The notes under the pieces: generated by a model
Databases searched by the model: none
What the model saw: the letters and a program-made list of their open reading frames with translations, nothing else
Told to the model about the DNA's origin: nothing
Translations under genes and position numbers: made by a program
DNA from: Annona cherimola
Lineage: Eukaryota; Streptophyta; Magnoliopsida; Magnoliales; Annonaceae
DNA: 64,000 nt
Assembly: GCA_030490835.1 (NCBI GenBank)
Contig: CM059975.1
Location: 49,653,174-49,717,173, forward strand
Direction of reading: 5' to 3'
Shown: piece after piece, positions 8,212 to 20,098 of the stretch
Position numbering within the stretch: position 1 is the stretch's first letter
Layout: every line of letters begins with the position of its first letter

Positions 8212-9795
8212 ATGGCCCCGAAGAAAGCCGTCTCCAAACCATCAAAAAAGCCTGTGCCTAGACCTCCCACATCTCACACTGAGGAAGAAGTCCCTAGGAG
8301 AGCTAGGACACCTGCAAAACGGGTTCGAGAAGAACCCTCAACTTCTACGGGTAGAAGGGTTCGGTTCCAAGCTTCTACTCACACATCGGAACAAGCTACA
8401 AGGTCGGAAAGCCAACCTCATGCCCAAGCTTCACAGAGCACACAATCCGGGACAAGCAAAAGAGGCACTGCGGCTGGGAAAGCCCAAGTATTGAAGATGC
8501 CCACTACGTACTTCAAAACCGAGCTCCAACATAGCCGTTTCTACAAAAAATTCTACGAACGGAAGGTATTTATACCCAAGATTATAGATTTCAATTTCTT
8601 GAAAGAATATGGATCCGACATAGAAGATCTATTGGATTTTCAAGGATGGACCAATTTGCTAAAGGAAGACGAAAGGGTCTATCCAGATCTTACTCGAATG
8701 TTTTATTATCTTTGGGATGAAGAATATTTTGGAACCTTCGTAAAAGGAGTCGAAATGGATCTTGGAATCGGGATAGTTGCAGGACTGACTGAAGTAATGA
8801 GTCATTTAGGACACATACTTGGAGTCCCGTACGAGGATGAGCCTATCCAAGAAGACCTCACCTTGGATCAAATGTATAATCAGCTCACTCGGAGCAACAA
8901 GTACCATCCGGGAATCAAATTCCTTCGGTACATAGATTTGTCACCCAGACTTCGGGTACTAAGGCTTCTCATTGCCCACTGCATCTACCCAAAGGGCGGT
9001 GGAAGAAATCAATTGAATCCACAGGAAGCTGGGATATTATGGAAAGTGGCCAACAGGGTCAAAGTGAGCATACCCAAATTATTTCTAGAAGCCTTGGCAA
9101 GTAGAAAGGACAACCCACGAGGAGTCCTTCCCTATGGCACATGGATCACAAAGATTTTGGAATTCTTCAAAGTGGATATTGAAGGCGAGCCTTTCGAAGT
9201 GCTCAAATCCACAAATGCCATAAATAAAGCACTAATCCAGAGAATGAAGATCAATCTGCTTGAACTAAGGCATGAAGCTACAGAAGAAGAGCAAGCAGAC
9301 AATGCACAAGCTGAGGGGGAGCAACCTCCCGCGGCACCACCTGCTCAAGAGGAGCCAGCATCTCCCATATCGCACGGATCCTATTCTCCACAAGGGTCCG
9401 CTGCAAGAGAACGGGTGCCTCCAACCTCTTCTGAGGAGGTCACCCTAAAGGATTTGAAAGATAAAATCATAGCCATGAGGGCTGAAATGGGACAACAAGA
9501 AAACCGGATGACAAGTCTTGTCACCGGTGTCCTTAATGCACTTGAAGATATGCATTCCCGACAAGATAGAATCGAGCGGGAAATGCGACATATCCGCTAT
9601 CATCTTGCCTCAGGCCATCATAAAAAGAGACCCATGCCTGAACTCGATCCCTACGAGTCGGGTTCAGTTCATAGAGAGGCAACTCCCGATCACGCTTCTC
9701 TTGTTTACTCCTCGGCCCATCATTGTCCCATCAAACCTATTCTCTATCCCATCTCTCAATTTCAATTTACCAAGTCTTTAGTACTTTTTGAATGA
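8212..9795 (+). CDS. Copia-1 ORF3, basic coiled-coil protein of unknown function
   Basis: An intact 527-codon sense frame after pol, starting MAPKKAVSKPSKK. I chose ATG 8212 because the relative at 25590 starts at the same place (MAPK); the frame is open further upstream but pyrimidine-rich. Residues 1-95 are basic, Pro/Ser-rich and nuclear-signal-like (KRVREEPSTSTGRRVRF). Residues about 105-350 form a conserved globular region (motifs LLDFQGW, YPDLTR, SPRLRVLRLLIAHCIYPKGG, DNPRGVLPYG) resembling the 'putative plant transposon protein' family, named from memory. Residues about 350-410 are acidic and Pro-rich, and about 415-480 look coiled-coil. I see no signal peptide or membrane segment, so it does not look like the env-like protein reported for SIRE. 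Two decayed relatives lie in copia-2. Confidence 0.8.
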   Translation: MAPKKAVSKPSKKPVPRPPTSHTEEEVPRRARTPAKRVREEPSTSTGRRVRFQASTHTSEQATRSESQPHAQASQSTQSGTSKRGTAAGKAQVLKMPTTYFKTELQHSRFYKKFYERKVFIPKIIDFNFLKEYGSDIEDLLDFQGWTNLLKEDERVYPDLTRMFYYLWDEEYFGTFVKGVEMDLGIGIVAGLTEVMSHLGHILGVPYEDEPIQEDLTLDQMYNQLTRSNKYHPGIKFLRYIDLSPRLRVLRLLIAHCIYPKGGGRNQLNPQEAGILWKVANRVKVSIPKLFLEALASRKDNPRGVLPYGTWITKILEFFKVDIEGEPFEVLKSTNAINKALIQRMKINLLELRHEATEEEQADNAQAEGEQPPAAPPAQEEPASPISHGSYSPQGSAARERVPPTSSEEVTLKDLKDKIIAMRAEMGQQENRMTSLVTGVLNALEDMHSRQDRIEREMRHIRYHLASGHHKKRPMPELDPYESGSVHREATPDHASLVYSSAHHCPIKPILYPISQFQFTKSLVLFE

Positions 9796-10196
9796 TTGAC
9801 AAAAAGGGGGAGGAAGACAGGTTAGATTTGAGTGTTTTTATTTTTGGGTTGGGTAGTTTGTATCTAGGATAGTTTCATTTATGCTTCATTGTATTCTGTA
9901 ATGAAACTTCATATATATATGAAATGATGTTTGATATGATAATTGGTTTATATATGATTGATACAGAGTTGAATGAATGATATATTTGATCAATGATTAC
10001 AATACAAAGTACTCTTAATGATTAATACTCAATATATGGCTTGTAAGATATTCAAGCATACTCTATGCCAAAATGATTAAATGTTCTCAAAACTCTAAAT
10101 TATATGTTCAACGATACCTATATGCTCTGTTTTCTCAAATGAATATGTTTGAAATTTTTGAAAGGTATCAACTCAAATGAAGTTTTGTCAATCATC
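9796..10196 (+). other. ORF3 3' region, non-coding
   Basis: AT-rich spacer between ORF3 and the polypurine tract with no gene. It shares its layout with 23683-23982 in copia-2, including TTGTCAAT-type sequence just before the tract. Confidence 0.6.
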
Positions 10197-10210
10197 AAAA
10201 AGGGGGAGAT
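10197..10210 (+). other. Copia-1 polypurine tract
   Basis: AAAAAGGGGGAGAT immediately precedes the 3' LTR. It is the RNase-H-resistant primer for plus-strand DNA in LTR retrotransposons. The same tract is present, reversed, at 23669-23682. Confidence 0.93.
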
Positions 10211-11959
10211 TGTTGGAAACAATGTTCAAAATAATCTAAATTGACCAAAGCCTGAGTTTTGATGATTAACAAGAACTTATTTGAGTATATAAAGAGTACT
10301 AACATGTTTGACAAGTGTTTAAGGAAAGCAAAGAGGTCAAGTCGATCTCCAAGTCGACTTGGACTTCGACTTGGGTGAAGTCGATCCCAAAGTCGACTCA
10401 AATATCGACTTGAGAATGAATCCCAAAAGGCAACAGGTGAAGTCGCAAGTCAAGTCGACTCCACTTGCGACTTGGGAAGTCAAGTCGCAGACGAAGTCGA
10501 CTCCAGCATCGACTTGGAGTATCCAGAGCTGAAAAGTGGAAACGAACATAACGAAGTCGCAAACGAAGTCGACTCCAGGTGCGACTTGGGTGAAGTCGCA
10601 GGCCAGGTCGACTCCATCCACGACTTGAGAAGTTCAAACTTTCAAAGATGCTGTTTTCAAGATATTCAAGAGGATTTATCACTCAAGTCCAAGGAATCAA
10701 GATGAAAAACAAATGAGTCAACTTCAAAGTTAAGAATCATGTTCTACATTCAAATCAAGTCTATCAAGCTCAAAGCAAATCTTCAAGCTAGCTTCCAAAT
10801 GGAGTAAAATCCAAGTCATGAAGACCAAGTGAGTCCAAAGCAAAGCAAGGAACATACATATATTGTGCAAGAACTCAAAGCTTTCAAATGGTTTGCGAGA
10901 TTCAAGACATTTCAAGAAGATCAAGGCGTTTCTGCAATAGACCAAGCCAAGTCGCAACCCAAGTCGACTTCAGGATCGACTTGAGTTAAAGTCTGAAAGC
11001 CAAGTCGACCCAAGTCTCAGACTTGAGTTTCTGAAGAACCCAAGTCGCAGGCCAAGTCGACTCCATGTGCGACTTGGAAGCCAAGTCGCAGGCCAAGTCG
11101 ACTTCATCTTAGACTTGGAGAATAACGGTCAAATTTTTGAACGTTGGAGTTCATTTATTGCACGCCAACCACTTCTACAACGTTCATATTTTCCTCAATC
11201 TATAAAAGGACATTCAAATGAACGTAAGAAGAAGCAAGAGACACTACTCTAAAGATCAAAGAAAGAAAAGAAGTGCAAGAAAGACTTTCAAATACCTTTT
11301 CTCCATATTTGAGTGTTTCAAGGGAAGAAAGAGCTTCAAACTGCAAGTTGCTTCAACAATCATCATTCAAGCTATTTTTGATTTCTTCCTCGAGCTCAAA
11401 ACTGCCTACACAAATCTGTAAAGTGTAGTTTTTATTCATTTCTTTATTTGGTTGTATAAATCTTGATTTAGCTTGAGTAGCTAAGATCAAGTGTATGCAA
11501 AGTAGGGTGTGATTGGAGTGAGACTCATCACCTACTTGTGCAAGTGATTGCATATGCCCCCTAGAGCTTTGAATCTAGAAGAGAGCAAGTGGCTCTAGTT
11601 GTGTATGCCACCTAGAGCTTTGAATCTAGAAGAGAGCAAGTGGCTCTAGTTGTGTATGCCCCCTAGAGCTTTGAATCTAGAAGAGAGCGGTGACTCTAAG
11701 TGTATTCTTGGAATACATAGTGGAACCCAAGTCACAACGGAGTGTGAGCTTGGAAGAGTGGAGTAGGGAAGGTTTGCCCGAACCACTATAAATCTTGTGT
11801 TCTACTTATTTTTACTGCTCTATCTTATTTGCTCTCCATTCGCTTAAAAAGGGGATTAATTTTTTCAAGGGGTTAAGATTTTTAAGTTTACCAAAGAAAT
11901 TTTAAAGAACCCAATTCACCCCTCCCCTCTTGGGTTTAGCCATCAACTCGGGACCAACA
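10211..11959 (+). repeat. Copia-1 3' LTR
   Basis: 1749 bp, TGTTGG...CCAACA. Apart from three instead of five 51-bp units (starting 11554, 11605 and 11656), one substitution in a repeat (near 11610) and the intact TG end, I see no difference from the 5' LTR. Its TATA box is at 11201. Confidence 0.95.
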
Positions 11960-12749
11960 GTTATATGCTGCTTTCTACTAAATGGTTATCGCATTTTTTT
12001 TGAACAAGGGATAGGCAGTTACTGATAAGAGTCAACAGGAAGAAGAGAAGCTAATAGCAAATCTAAATGACCAGGACAAATGAGTCCATAAGCTCATTAA
12101 CGATGGGTAACTATAAACCCTAAATCAAAGGATTTGAGGTGTTACCGCTAAGAGTAATATCTCACAGGTAGAAAGAGTAAAGGATGACTGCAACTTTAGA
12201 AGAAGCAGTGCAAGTAGGCCACCCAAGATTATGTGGCTTAGATAGAAAGAATAAATACAGGACCTTTGGAAAAATACCCAACATGACTAATTAGAAGTAG
12301 GTGGAAAAGATAAAATGGTATAGGTAATAAATTTTTACCTAGTACCCAAACCCTTAAAGGTTGATAATGATAAGATAGAAGTAAATGGGAAGCTTATTAA
12401 TGCCTTTCTAGCTCGGTATCCACCTAAGTTCTCAGGTGAATTAGATTTCATTCAGACTGAGTAATGGATGAGTGAACCTAAGAACATGTTCAAGGTTTGA
12501 ACATGTAGTTAAAATATAATGTCCAAGCATTGATTGGCAATGCTTATAAGTAATAGGAAACCCTAAATGGCTATTATGCCATGATCAAAGAAGGTAATGT
12601 GGAAGAATTTGTTAAGAAATGTCTTCCAATAGAACATCAGGATATACCACATGTTGGTAATTAACATGTATAGTCAGGGCAAGGATACATTGCCACTGAA
12701 AATTAAAGAACCTGGTGTAAGAAAAGAAATGAATAAGAAAGGTTAACTT
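11960..12749 (+). pseudogene. Gypsy A interior, second part with degenerate gag
   Basis: This stretch continues gypsy A beyond copia-1 and matches the reverse of about 57150-57893 in element E. Around 12390-12650 a degenerate Ty3/gypsy gag core can be followed (a 'RYPPKFSGELDF' stretch, then stops and frame changes), so a gag was present and has decayed. E carries the same degenerate region, so the decay, or the loss of pol, may predate the split of the two copies. The last five bases (12745-12749, AACTT) are the target duplication of the solo LTR. Confidence 0.6.
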
Positions 12750-14501
12750 TGTTGGTCCCGAGTTGATGGCTAAACCCAAGAGGGGAGGGGTGAATTGGGT
12801 TCTTTAAAATTTCTTTTGGTAAATCAAAAATCTTAACCCCTTGAAAAAGTTAATCCCCTTTTTAAGCGAATGGAGAGCAAATAAGATAAAGCAGTAAAAA
12901 TAAGTAGAACACAAGATTTATAGTGGTTCGGGCAAACCTTCCCTACTCCACTCTTCCAAGCTCACACTCCGTTGTGACTTGGGTTCCACTATGTATTCCA
13001 AGAATACACTTAGAGTCACCGCTCTCTTCTAGATTCAAAGCTCTAGGGGGCATACACAACTAGAGCCACCTGCTCTCTTCTAGATTCAAAGCTCTAGGGG
13101 GCATATACAACTAGAGCCACTTGCTCTCTTCTAGATTCAAAGCTCTAGGGGGCATACACAATCACTTGCACAAGTAGGTGATGAGTCTCACTCCAATCAC
13201 ACCCTACTTTGCATACACTTGATCTTAGCTACCCAAACTAAATCAAGATTTATACAACCAAATAAAGAAATGAATAAAAAAACTACACTTTACAGATTTG
13301 TGTAGGCAGTTTTGAGCTCGAGGAAGAAATCAAAAATAGCTGGGATGATGATCGTTGAAGCAACCTGCAGTTTGAAACTCTTTCTTCCTTTGAAACACTC
13401 AAATATGGAGAAAAGGGATTTGAAAGTCTTTCTTGCACTTCTTTTCTCTCTATGATCCTTAGAGTAGTGTTACTTCCTCACTTCTCACGTTCATTTGAAT
13501 GTCCTTTTATAGATTGAGGAAAATATGAACGTTGTAGAAGTGGTTGGCGTGCAATAAATGAACTCCAACGGTCAAAAATTTGACCGTTATAATCCAAGTC
13601 GAAGATGAAGTCGACTTGGCCTGCGACTTGGCTTCCAAGTCATACATGGAGTCGACTTGGCCTGCGACTTGGGTTCTTCAGAAACTCAAGTCTGAGACTT
13701 GGGTCGACTTGGCTTTCAGTCTTTAACTCAAGTCGATCCTGAAGTCGACTTGGGTTGCGACTTGGCTTGGTCTATTGCAGAAACGCCTTGATCTTCTTGA
13801 AATGTCTTGAATCTTGCAAACCATTTGAAAGCTTTGAGTCCTTGCACAATATATGTATGTTCCTTGCTTTGCTTTGGACTCACTTGGTCTTCATGACTAG
13901 GATTTTACTTCATTTGGAAGCTAGCTTGAAGATTTGCTTTGAGCTTGATAGACTTGATTTGAATGTAGGACATGATTCTTAACTTTGAAATTGACTCATT
14001 TGTTTTTCATCTTGATTCCTTGGACTTGAGTGATAAATCCTCTTGAATATCTTAAAAACTGCATCTTTGAAAGTTTGAACATCTCAAGTCGTGGATGGAG
14101 TCGACCTGGCCTGCGACTTCACCCAAGTCGCACCTGGAGTCGACTTCGTTTGCGACTTCGTTATGTTCGTTTCCACTTTTCAGCTCTGGATACTCCAAGT
14201 CGATGCTGGAGTCGACTTCGTCTGCGACTTGACTTCCCAAGTCGCAAGTGGAGTCGACTTGACCTGCGACTTCACCTGTTGCTTTTTGGGATTCATTCTC
14301 AAGTCGATATTTGAGTCGACTTTGGGATCGACTTCACCCAAGTCGAAGTCCAAGTCGACTTGGAGATCGACTTGACCTCTTTGCTTTCCTTAAACATTTG
14401 TCAAACATGTTAGTACTCTTTATATATTCAAATAAGTTCTTGTTAATCATCAAAACTCAGGCTTTGGTCAATTTAGATTATTTTGAACATTGTTTCCAAC
14501 A
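12750..14501 (-). mobile_element. Solo copia LTR with 5-bp target duplication
   Basis: A complete 1752-bp copia LTR in reverse orientation, TGTTGG to CCAACA, flanked by AACTT on both sides (12745-12749 and 14502-14506). It carries the reversed TATA box (13503-13511), three 51-bp-type units (about 13020-13160) and both AGTCGACT clusters. The perfect target duplication and lack of interior show that a full element inserted here and was reduced by recombination between its own LTRs. Confidence 0.95.
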
Positions 14502-14506
14502 AACTT

Positions 14507-15539
14507 AACCGATAGTTATAACTGATTGGAAATCTCTGCAAATTATTGCAGAAAAGTGCAGTAAAACATGTCCAGTTAACATGCATAGAAGGAAAAGGAG
14601 ATTACACATATGATACTACAAAAGTTGGTACCTATCATAGCAAGAGATGGTAGAAAAATGAAGAAGAACGAAGGCAATAATGATTGCCGGAATGCTCCTC
14701 AATCCCAATGTGATTGAAAGATAGATACGAGAGAAATGATTTCTCTATGATATCTATAAGAAATGAGGTTAGGAAAATTTGAAAATGATAAGGACGCTTA
14801 CTAGTTTATGGAAACTGGAAAGGGAACCGAGGAAGAAAATATTTTAGACTGGTTAATACTGGTATTCCTAATTGATAGTCTACGATGGTAAAATCTAATG
14901 GTAAACATTATGAGAGGAGAAGGAATGGTTAACTTGGCAAAAGTGACTTTTGCTAAGACATGTATGAAAAGACATGTATGAAACTCTATATGAGAGCAAC
15001 TTTTGCTCTGTATTATAGAATGAATGTATTATGTATAATGATATGTGAAAATGATTGCTATCGATTTTTATGAATGAATGGGTTAGCAAAGGTGTCTTTG
15101 CTAAAATGTATATGAAATTCTATGTGAGAGCATTTTTGCTCTTTCGCTATAGAAATGAAGATATTCATATTATATGAATCGTATGTGTAACAAGGGAAAT
15201 GATTGCCATAGATCTTTATTTGATATGTTGAAATGGGTAACTTAAGACTTACCCTATGATAAGATGAGAAATGATGCAATTCTCCATGTATAAGTGAAAA
15301 TAGTGTGAAATGACACAAATGAAGGACAAATGCCAATGAAAAACCCATGTGTGAATAAGGAATAATAGAGACAAGTGATGGGTATGTTCGACCAAGGCTA
15401 AAAAAGTTACTAAGACAGAGTAGCGCAGTGGAAGCGTAATGAGCCATTGGAATATTAGAAATGATAATAAGTTAGCAATTTTATATGAGCCCTACCCCGA
15501 TATATGGAATGTAATAGGTTTCGGGACGAAACCTGTTAT
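14507..15539 (+). other. Gypsy A interior, third part, non-coding
   Basis: About 1 kb matching the reverse of 56227-57145 in element E. No coding frame is conserved between the copies. The ORF on the reverse strand at 15058-15447 has a loose counterpart in E only because the DNA is homologous. Confidence 0.6.
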
Positions 15540-15553
15540 AAGGGGGAGAGGAT
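15540..15553 (+). other. Gypsy A polypurine tract
   Basis: AAGGGGGAGAGGAT directly before the LTR start TGTGAAACCC. The upstream phrase GGGACGAAACCT is shared with 21510, with 37910 reversed and with 56235 reversed. Confidence 0.85.
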
Positions 15554-18209
15554 TGTGAAACCCTAACCCAAGTAAGCCATATGTATGCATTGAACAGGTA
15601 TTTGATGATTATTAATGAATTATGGAATTATGAAGGTATTTTATGATTTTTGCTAATTATGGCAATTAGGGTTATGGGTTAGCATTAATGATGTGATTAA
15701 GCATTTTGAGCCCAAATGAGATAATGGGTTTAGAATGAATTATTTGTGATTTAAGTGTGCAATTATATCATGAGAAATCATTTTTCATGATTTAAAATGA
15801 ATTATGGAAATAAAGATGGAAATTGACAAGTGTGAAGGAAAATACTAGAAAATTCATAACTCAACGCCCGTAAGGCGGATTCAAGTGAAATTTGAAACGA
15901 AGAATGTTAATATTAGGCTTGGTATTATGGAATAAAAAGATTATGAAAATTCTTGATGAAATGAGAATTATGAATTTTTTTTAAGTATATGTTCATTTCA
16001 ACCGTTAACTTTAAACGGCTATATCGGGAGCTAGAAAACTCGGATTGAGTTGAAATTTGAAACGGTTGAATAAAATGGTGAGATATTTATTTTGAAAGGC
16101 TTGGATTAAGCATGACATGTTGGGAAAGTTCCTGCATAGAAAAAGGTGGCTATGATTGACTTATGCTCCAAGAGAGTACCATATCATAAATGCAAAGGTG
16201 CATAACATGATGGCATGGAATTAAATGAGATATGAGGTGTCCATTGCAGGAATTTTTGAGGGAATTTATGAAATTAAATAAAATGCATAATGCCATGAAT
16301 TATCCATCCATTTAATGCATGAAATGATAAAGCTATGGAAGCATAGGCAAGGTGGCCAAGACATGGACGTCCAAGTGATGATATTATTGAATTTTTGAGC
16401 AATTTTCTATTTTATAAATGATGTATATGAATAGCTAACATGTTGGGATGCATAAATAAGCATTTAATTATGTGAAAAAATCCAAGGAAATTCGTGATTT
16501 GCAGCTGCCATTAAAAGTGGAAAAATGGACAGCTTATGTATGCAAATGACATCCCATGTTTGATGCTGCTGTAATAGTTTTTCTTAATTTTTTTAACACC
16601 AAATTAATACATGAATAGAGGGGTAATTAGGTGTATAATCTACCCTCAAAATTGTGTTTTTAAAAATGGGAGAAAAATCAGAAAATGGGCAGCAGCAAGT
16701 GACGGTGGAAATGGAATGCAGAATTCGGTCAAATGATGCAGATTTTGAGGATTTTGGTAAATGGAAAAATGCAATTTTTGTGGCTGTGAATTCACCACCA
16801 CATAAGAGGGATAAGGGAGTATTGAATGGGTGTGGAAAATGCCCAGCAAGTGGGGCCCACATTTGGAGAAAGTCCACCCTACCAAGGCATGCTCGTTCAC
16901 ATGAGAGAGAGAGGGTTTTTGGAAATTTCCAAGTGCTGGAAATTCTTCTTCTCCAAGCAACAGCAAGCCACGAATTTTTCCAGCAAAGGAGAAGAGAAAA
17001 CCAAGGGAAAAGAAGGGGGAAAAGGAGAGATTTCTCATTTGCTCAAGTAAGTATATGATTATTTGATTTTTATGCATCAAATCTGGAAAGTAAATGATGC
17101 TGAAAACTAAATTATGGTAGGAACAGTAAATGGATGAATTTTGGGCATGAAAATTTTTGAGAACAATCCTCATGTTATGATTAAGAAACTAACCAATTTT
17201 CAGCTTAAAAGGATATGTATGTTGCAAATTAAAAATCTGTAAATATTAGCCCAAACAGGGTAAAACGGGTTACAGGATCAGCTGTATAAAATGATTTTTA
17301 ATAATTTTTCTACAAGTATTTTCAGGCTGAATATTTTACAGAATATAAAAGACATATTGGGGATCACAGAAAAAAATTAAAATGAGGTTTTGATTGGTGA
17401 AAATAGACCCCATAAATAACGTCATTCAGGCTGACTGGAAATGGAGTTTACTGTTCAGCAAGGTAAAAATCACCAAATAAATATGTAATGTCAATATTTC
17501 GTGCTGAAACTTTTATGAAAGTTAATTGATGAATTTATTAAGGTATGGTAGAAATTTCAGATTAAAAATATTTGAGTTGATATTAATTCAAGATTTTAAG
17601 ATTTCAGCACGCCTGATTTCAGCATATATGGTTAGTTTGAGAAAGAAATCAAAAAGAAATATGAAACCTATGTATAAATGATCCAAATTGATTTATGTGT
17701 TAAATAATTAAATATGGATCAAGAAAAGTGCGATTATATGCTGAAATTTCGGATTTATATAATGACCTAAGGTTATGTGTCAAAAGACACGTTAAACGGG
17801 TGAAAAGTGGGTTCCAAACTAACTGTTTCGGAAATCTATAGAAAATGGATTTAAACCTCATAAAAATACCTTAAGTAAAGTGGTATTAAACGGTAATTAA
17901 CCCAATGAAAAATGGGTTAAATTTCTGAGTTAAGAAATTTTAAGAAATGCATTATGTTTAAGTGCTAAATGAGCTTATGTGAAGGGATAATGATAAAAGG
18001 GTGATCAATAACTTGTGAAATTTACTTTTGTGCAAAAATGCATGAAAATATGATATATTTCATGAATATATATCTGTTTAGAACTTCATGAAATTAATTT
18101 TCAATTTTGGAATTATGTAATGAAGCCTAAGGTCATAACGGGCGCTCGGAACGGGCACCGATGTATGAATTTTGGAAAAAATGTAAAAGATGGTTAAATG
18201 ATGGTTAAT
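15554..18209 (+). repeat. Gypsy A 3' LTR, truncated
   Basis: It starts TGTGAAACCCTAACC and runs 2656 bp before LTR B takes over. It matches the reverse of 61176 downwards in E, and near 18120 the plus copy at 61560 (GCACCGATGTAT...). The U5 end is missing, so a full LTR of this subfamily would exceed 3 kb. The open frame at 16654-17058 lies inside it and is not conserved in E (see rejected). Confidence 0.7.
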
Positions 18210-20098
18210 TGTGAAACCCCAATCTTAGACACGTATAAAACCCTAGGGTTGTAAACCCGAGGTAATGTATTAATGAAATATATATATTCATGAAATATGA
18301 AATTATGAGGGAGTAGATGTTAAAATAATTAATTATGAAATTCGGATAAATAGTGCACGTGAATAGTGAAACGTGAATAGTAAATGTGGGATTAAGGAAT
18401 ATGTTAAGTTAATCACTTTGGATTAACTTAATCATAAAAGACGAAAAAGAAAGCTTCCCACAAAAGGACAAAATAGCAACTTTTTGATTTATTTAATATT
18501 TTCGGATTTTTGATGGATTTTTGAAGTAACATGAAGAAAAATTCATATCTTACAATCCGGACATCGGATTGAGATGAAATTTTTTATGGATGACCAAAAT
18601 ATGATGATGAACATGATGAGTGGTCCAAGATTGATAAAAAATTATGAATTGAGGGTCAAGATTAAACGTCATTTGAAGATCAAAAAGTAGCTTTACTTTT
18701 TCATTAATTAGTATTTGACTTTGGATTAATTTTAATTAATTAAATGATAAATAATTAATGGAAAGCTGCTATGGCTGCTGGAGCTTGGACTTTTGGGGCC
18801 AAATCCAATGGTCCAAATCCATCATTATCAAAAATCAATGGCTAAGATTGAATTAGCCTAAAATAATTGATTTAATAAATCAAAAAATTATAAAAAATAG
18901 GGTTGCCATAGGGGAGGCGTTAACAGTAGCTAGGGTGGCTGCACATGGCTCAAAGCACCTTTTGGAAATTAGAAAAAAATATATTTACAATTTAATACCT
19001 CAGGCAAGGGGGGTAAAATCCAATTTGATGAAAAATCAAAAAGTATAAATAGGGGGCATGGGGTGAACGACCAAAGCACTCAAATCCAGCTCCATTTGAG
19101 CATTTTTTCACCCCCACCACGTTTTAGCCTTGAGGAGAAAGAAAAGGAGAAAGTTAGAGAGAGAAAGTACGAGAAAAAGTGGGATATCTTCACTTCGGGT
19201 AAGTGATTTCTTCCCAAATTTATTTTGGATGTTAAGTAGGGTAAAACCATGCTTAGATAATGCCTAAGCATGAGAAAATAAGTAAAGTTATAATGCTTAA
19301 TCGGAATCATGCCGAAACATCGAAAATTTGGAGCAAAGATGGAGCATTCGGGAAGATAGTATATGATATGTGAAAATAATGCTCCAAAATTGATAAATGA
19401 TGACTTGGGATATATGAATATGATAAATATGATGTTGGAATGATGATATATTAATTCCATAATTTTTGGAATTAAGGATTATGCTTAAGTGAATTTATGT
19501 TGATTTTTAGTATATGGAGAAAATGATTTATTTAGCCAAGTTAATGATGATAAATTCATAATTCATGAATTTTCCATGAATTTCCCAAGTATTTATAAAA
19601 GGAAAACCTCTATAAAAACGAGGTAATATGTGATCGTAAAGCATGCATGGGAAGCAAGCTAAGACATGGAATAGATGGATAAAATATCAAATTTCCTTGT
19701 ATAGGAAAATGAAAGGAAAGGATAAAGGAGTCAGGTTGAAGCAAAGCAAAGGTAAGCAAGCAAACCCTTTTGAAAATGTAATTTTATTCCCAAGTATTTA
19801 TGAAATGTGTTTAAGGGTGGCCATTCTTATAATGTTTTGAAATGATGAATGTTTATGAGTTTTTATGAAAAGTCATGCCGGCATATTGATATCATGTGAT
19901 GTTTATGAACATGTGCACATGTACGATGTATAAGGAAGAGGCTTTGGTGGAGGTAGAAAGCGGATCAGAGGGTCCCCCTTCACTATTGCCGAGTCGTATG
20001 GGCTGTGTGCCGACGGCGTCCTCCCCAGAGGTGGAGGCAAAGGAATGTTATGTGTAAATGAATGCATTGCATTTTCATACATGGATTGAAAAGAAAAG

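Larger units (their letters stand above)
954..11959 (+). mobile_element. Copia-1: near-complete Ty1/copia (Maximus/SIRE-like) element with ORF3
   Basis: An 11.0-kb element: 5' LTR 954-2804, Met-initiator primer site 2807-2818, gag 2853-4655, pol 4663-7740, ORF3 8212-9795, polypurine tract 10197-10210, 3' LTR 10211-11959. Integrase lies before reverse transcriptase, which defines Ty1/copia; the long LTRs and extra ORF after pol suggest the Maximus/SIRE lineage. By eye the LTRs are almost identical apart from two fewer copies of a 51-bp repeat in the 3' LTR, so insertion was recent. The terminal TG of the 5' LTR is CT and no target duplication is visible. Two nonsense codons break pol. Confidence 0.93.
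1..18209 (+). mobile_element. Ty3/gypsy element A, host of two copia insertions
   Basis: The pieces 1-953, 11960-12749 and 14502-18209 form one pol-less Ty3/gypsy element on the plus strand: end of a 5' LTR (1-140), primer site (146-158), a non-coding or degenerate interior in three pieces, a polypurine tract (15540-15553) and a 3' LTR start (15554). The same interior occurs uninterrupted, in reverse, at 56227-58702 (element E), which confirms that copia-1 and the solo copia LTR are insertions. No pol is present. The 3' LTR is cut at 18209 where element B begins. Confidence 0.75.

Noticed and set aside
14895..15447. Reverse-strand ORFs in the gypsy A interior
   Set aside because: Partly mirrored in elements E and C only because the DNA is homologous; substitutions do not respect codons and lengths differ.
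16646..17173. ORFs of 134 and 175 codons on opposite strands in gypsy LTR A
   Set aside because: Located inside a long LTR. The homologous LTR E region (about 59800-60160 reversed) does not keep either frame.
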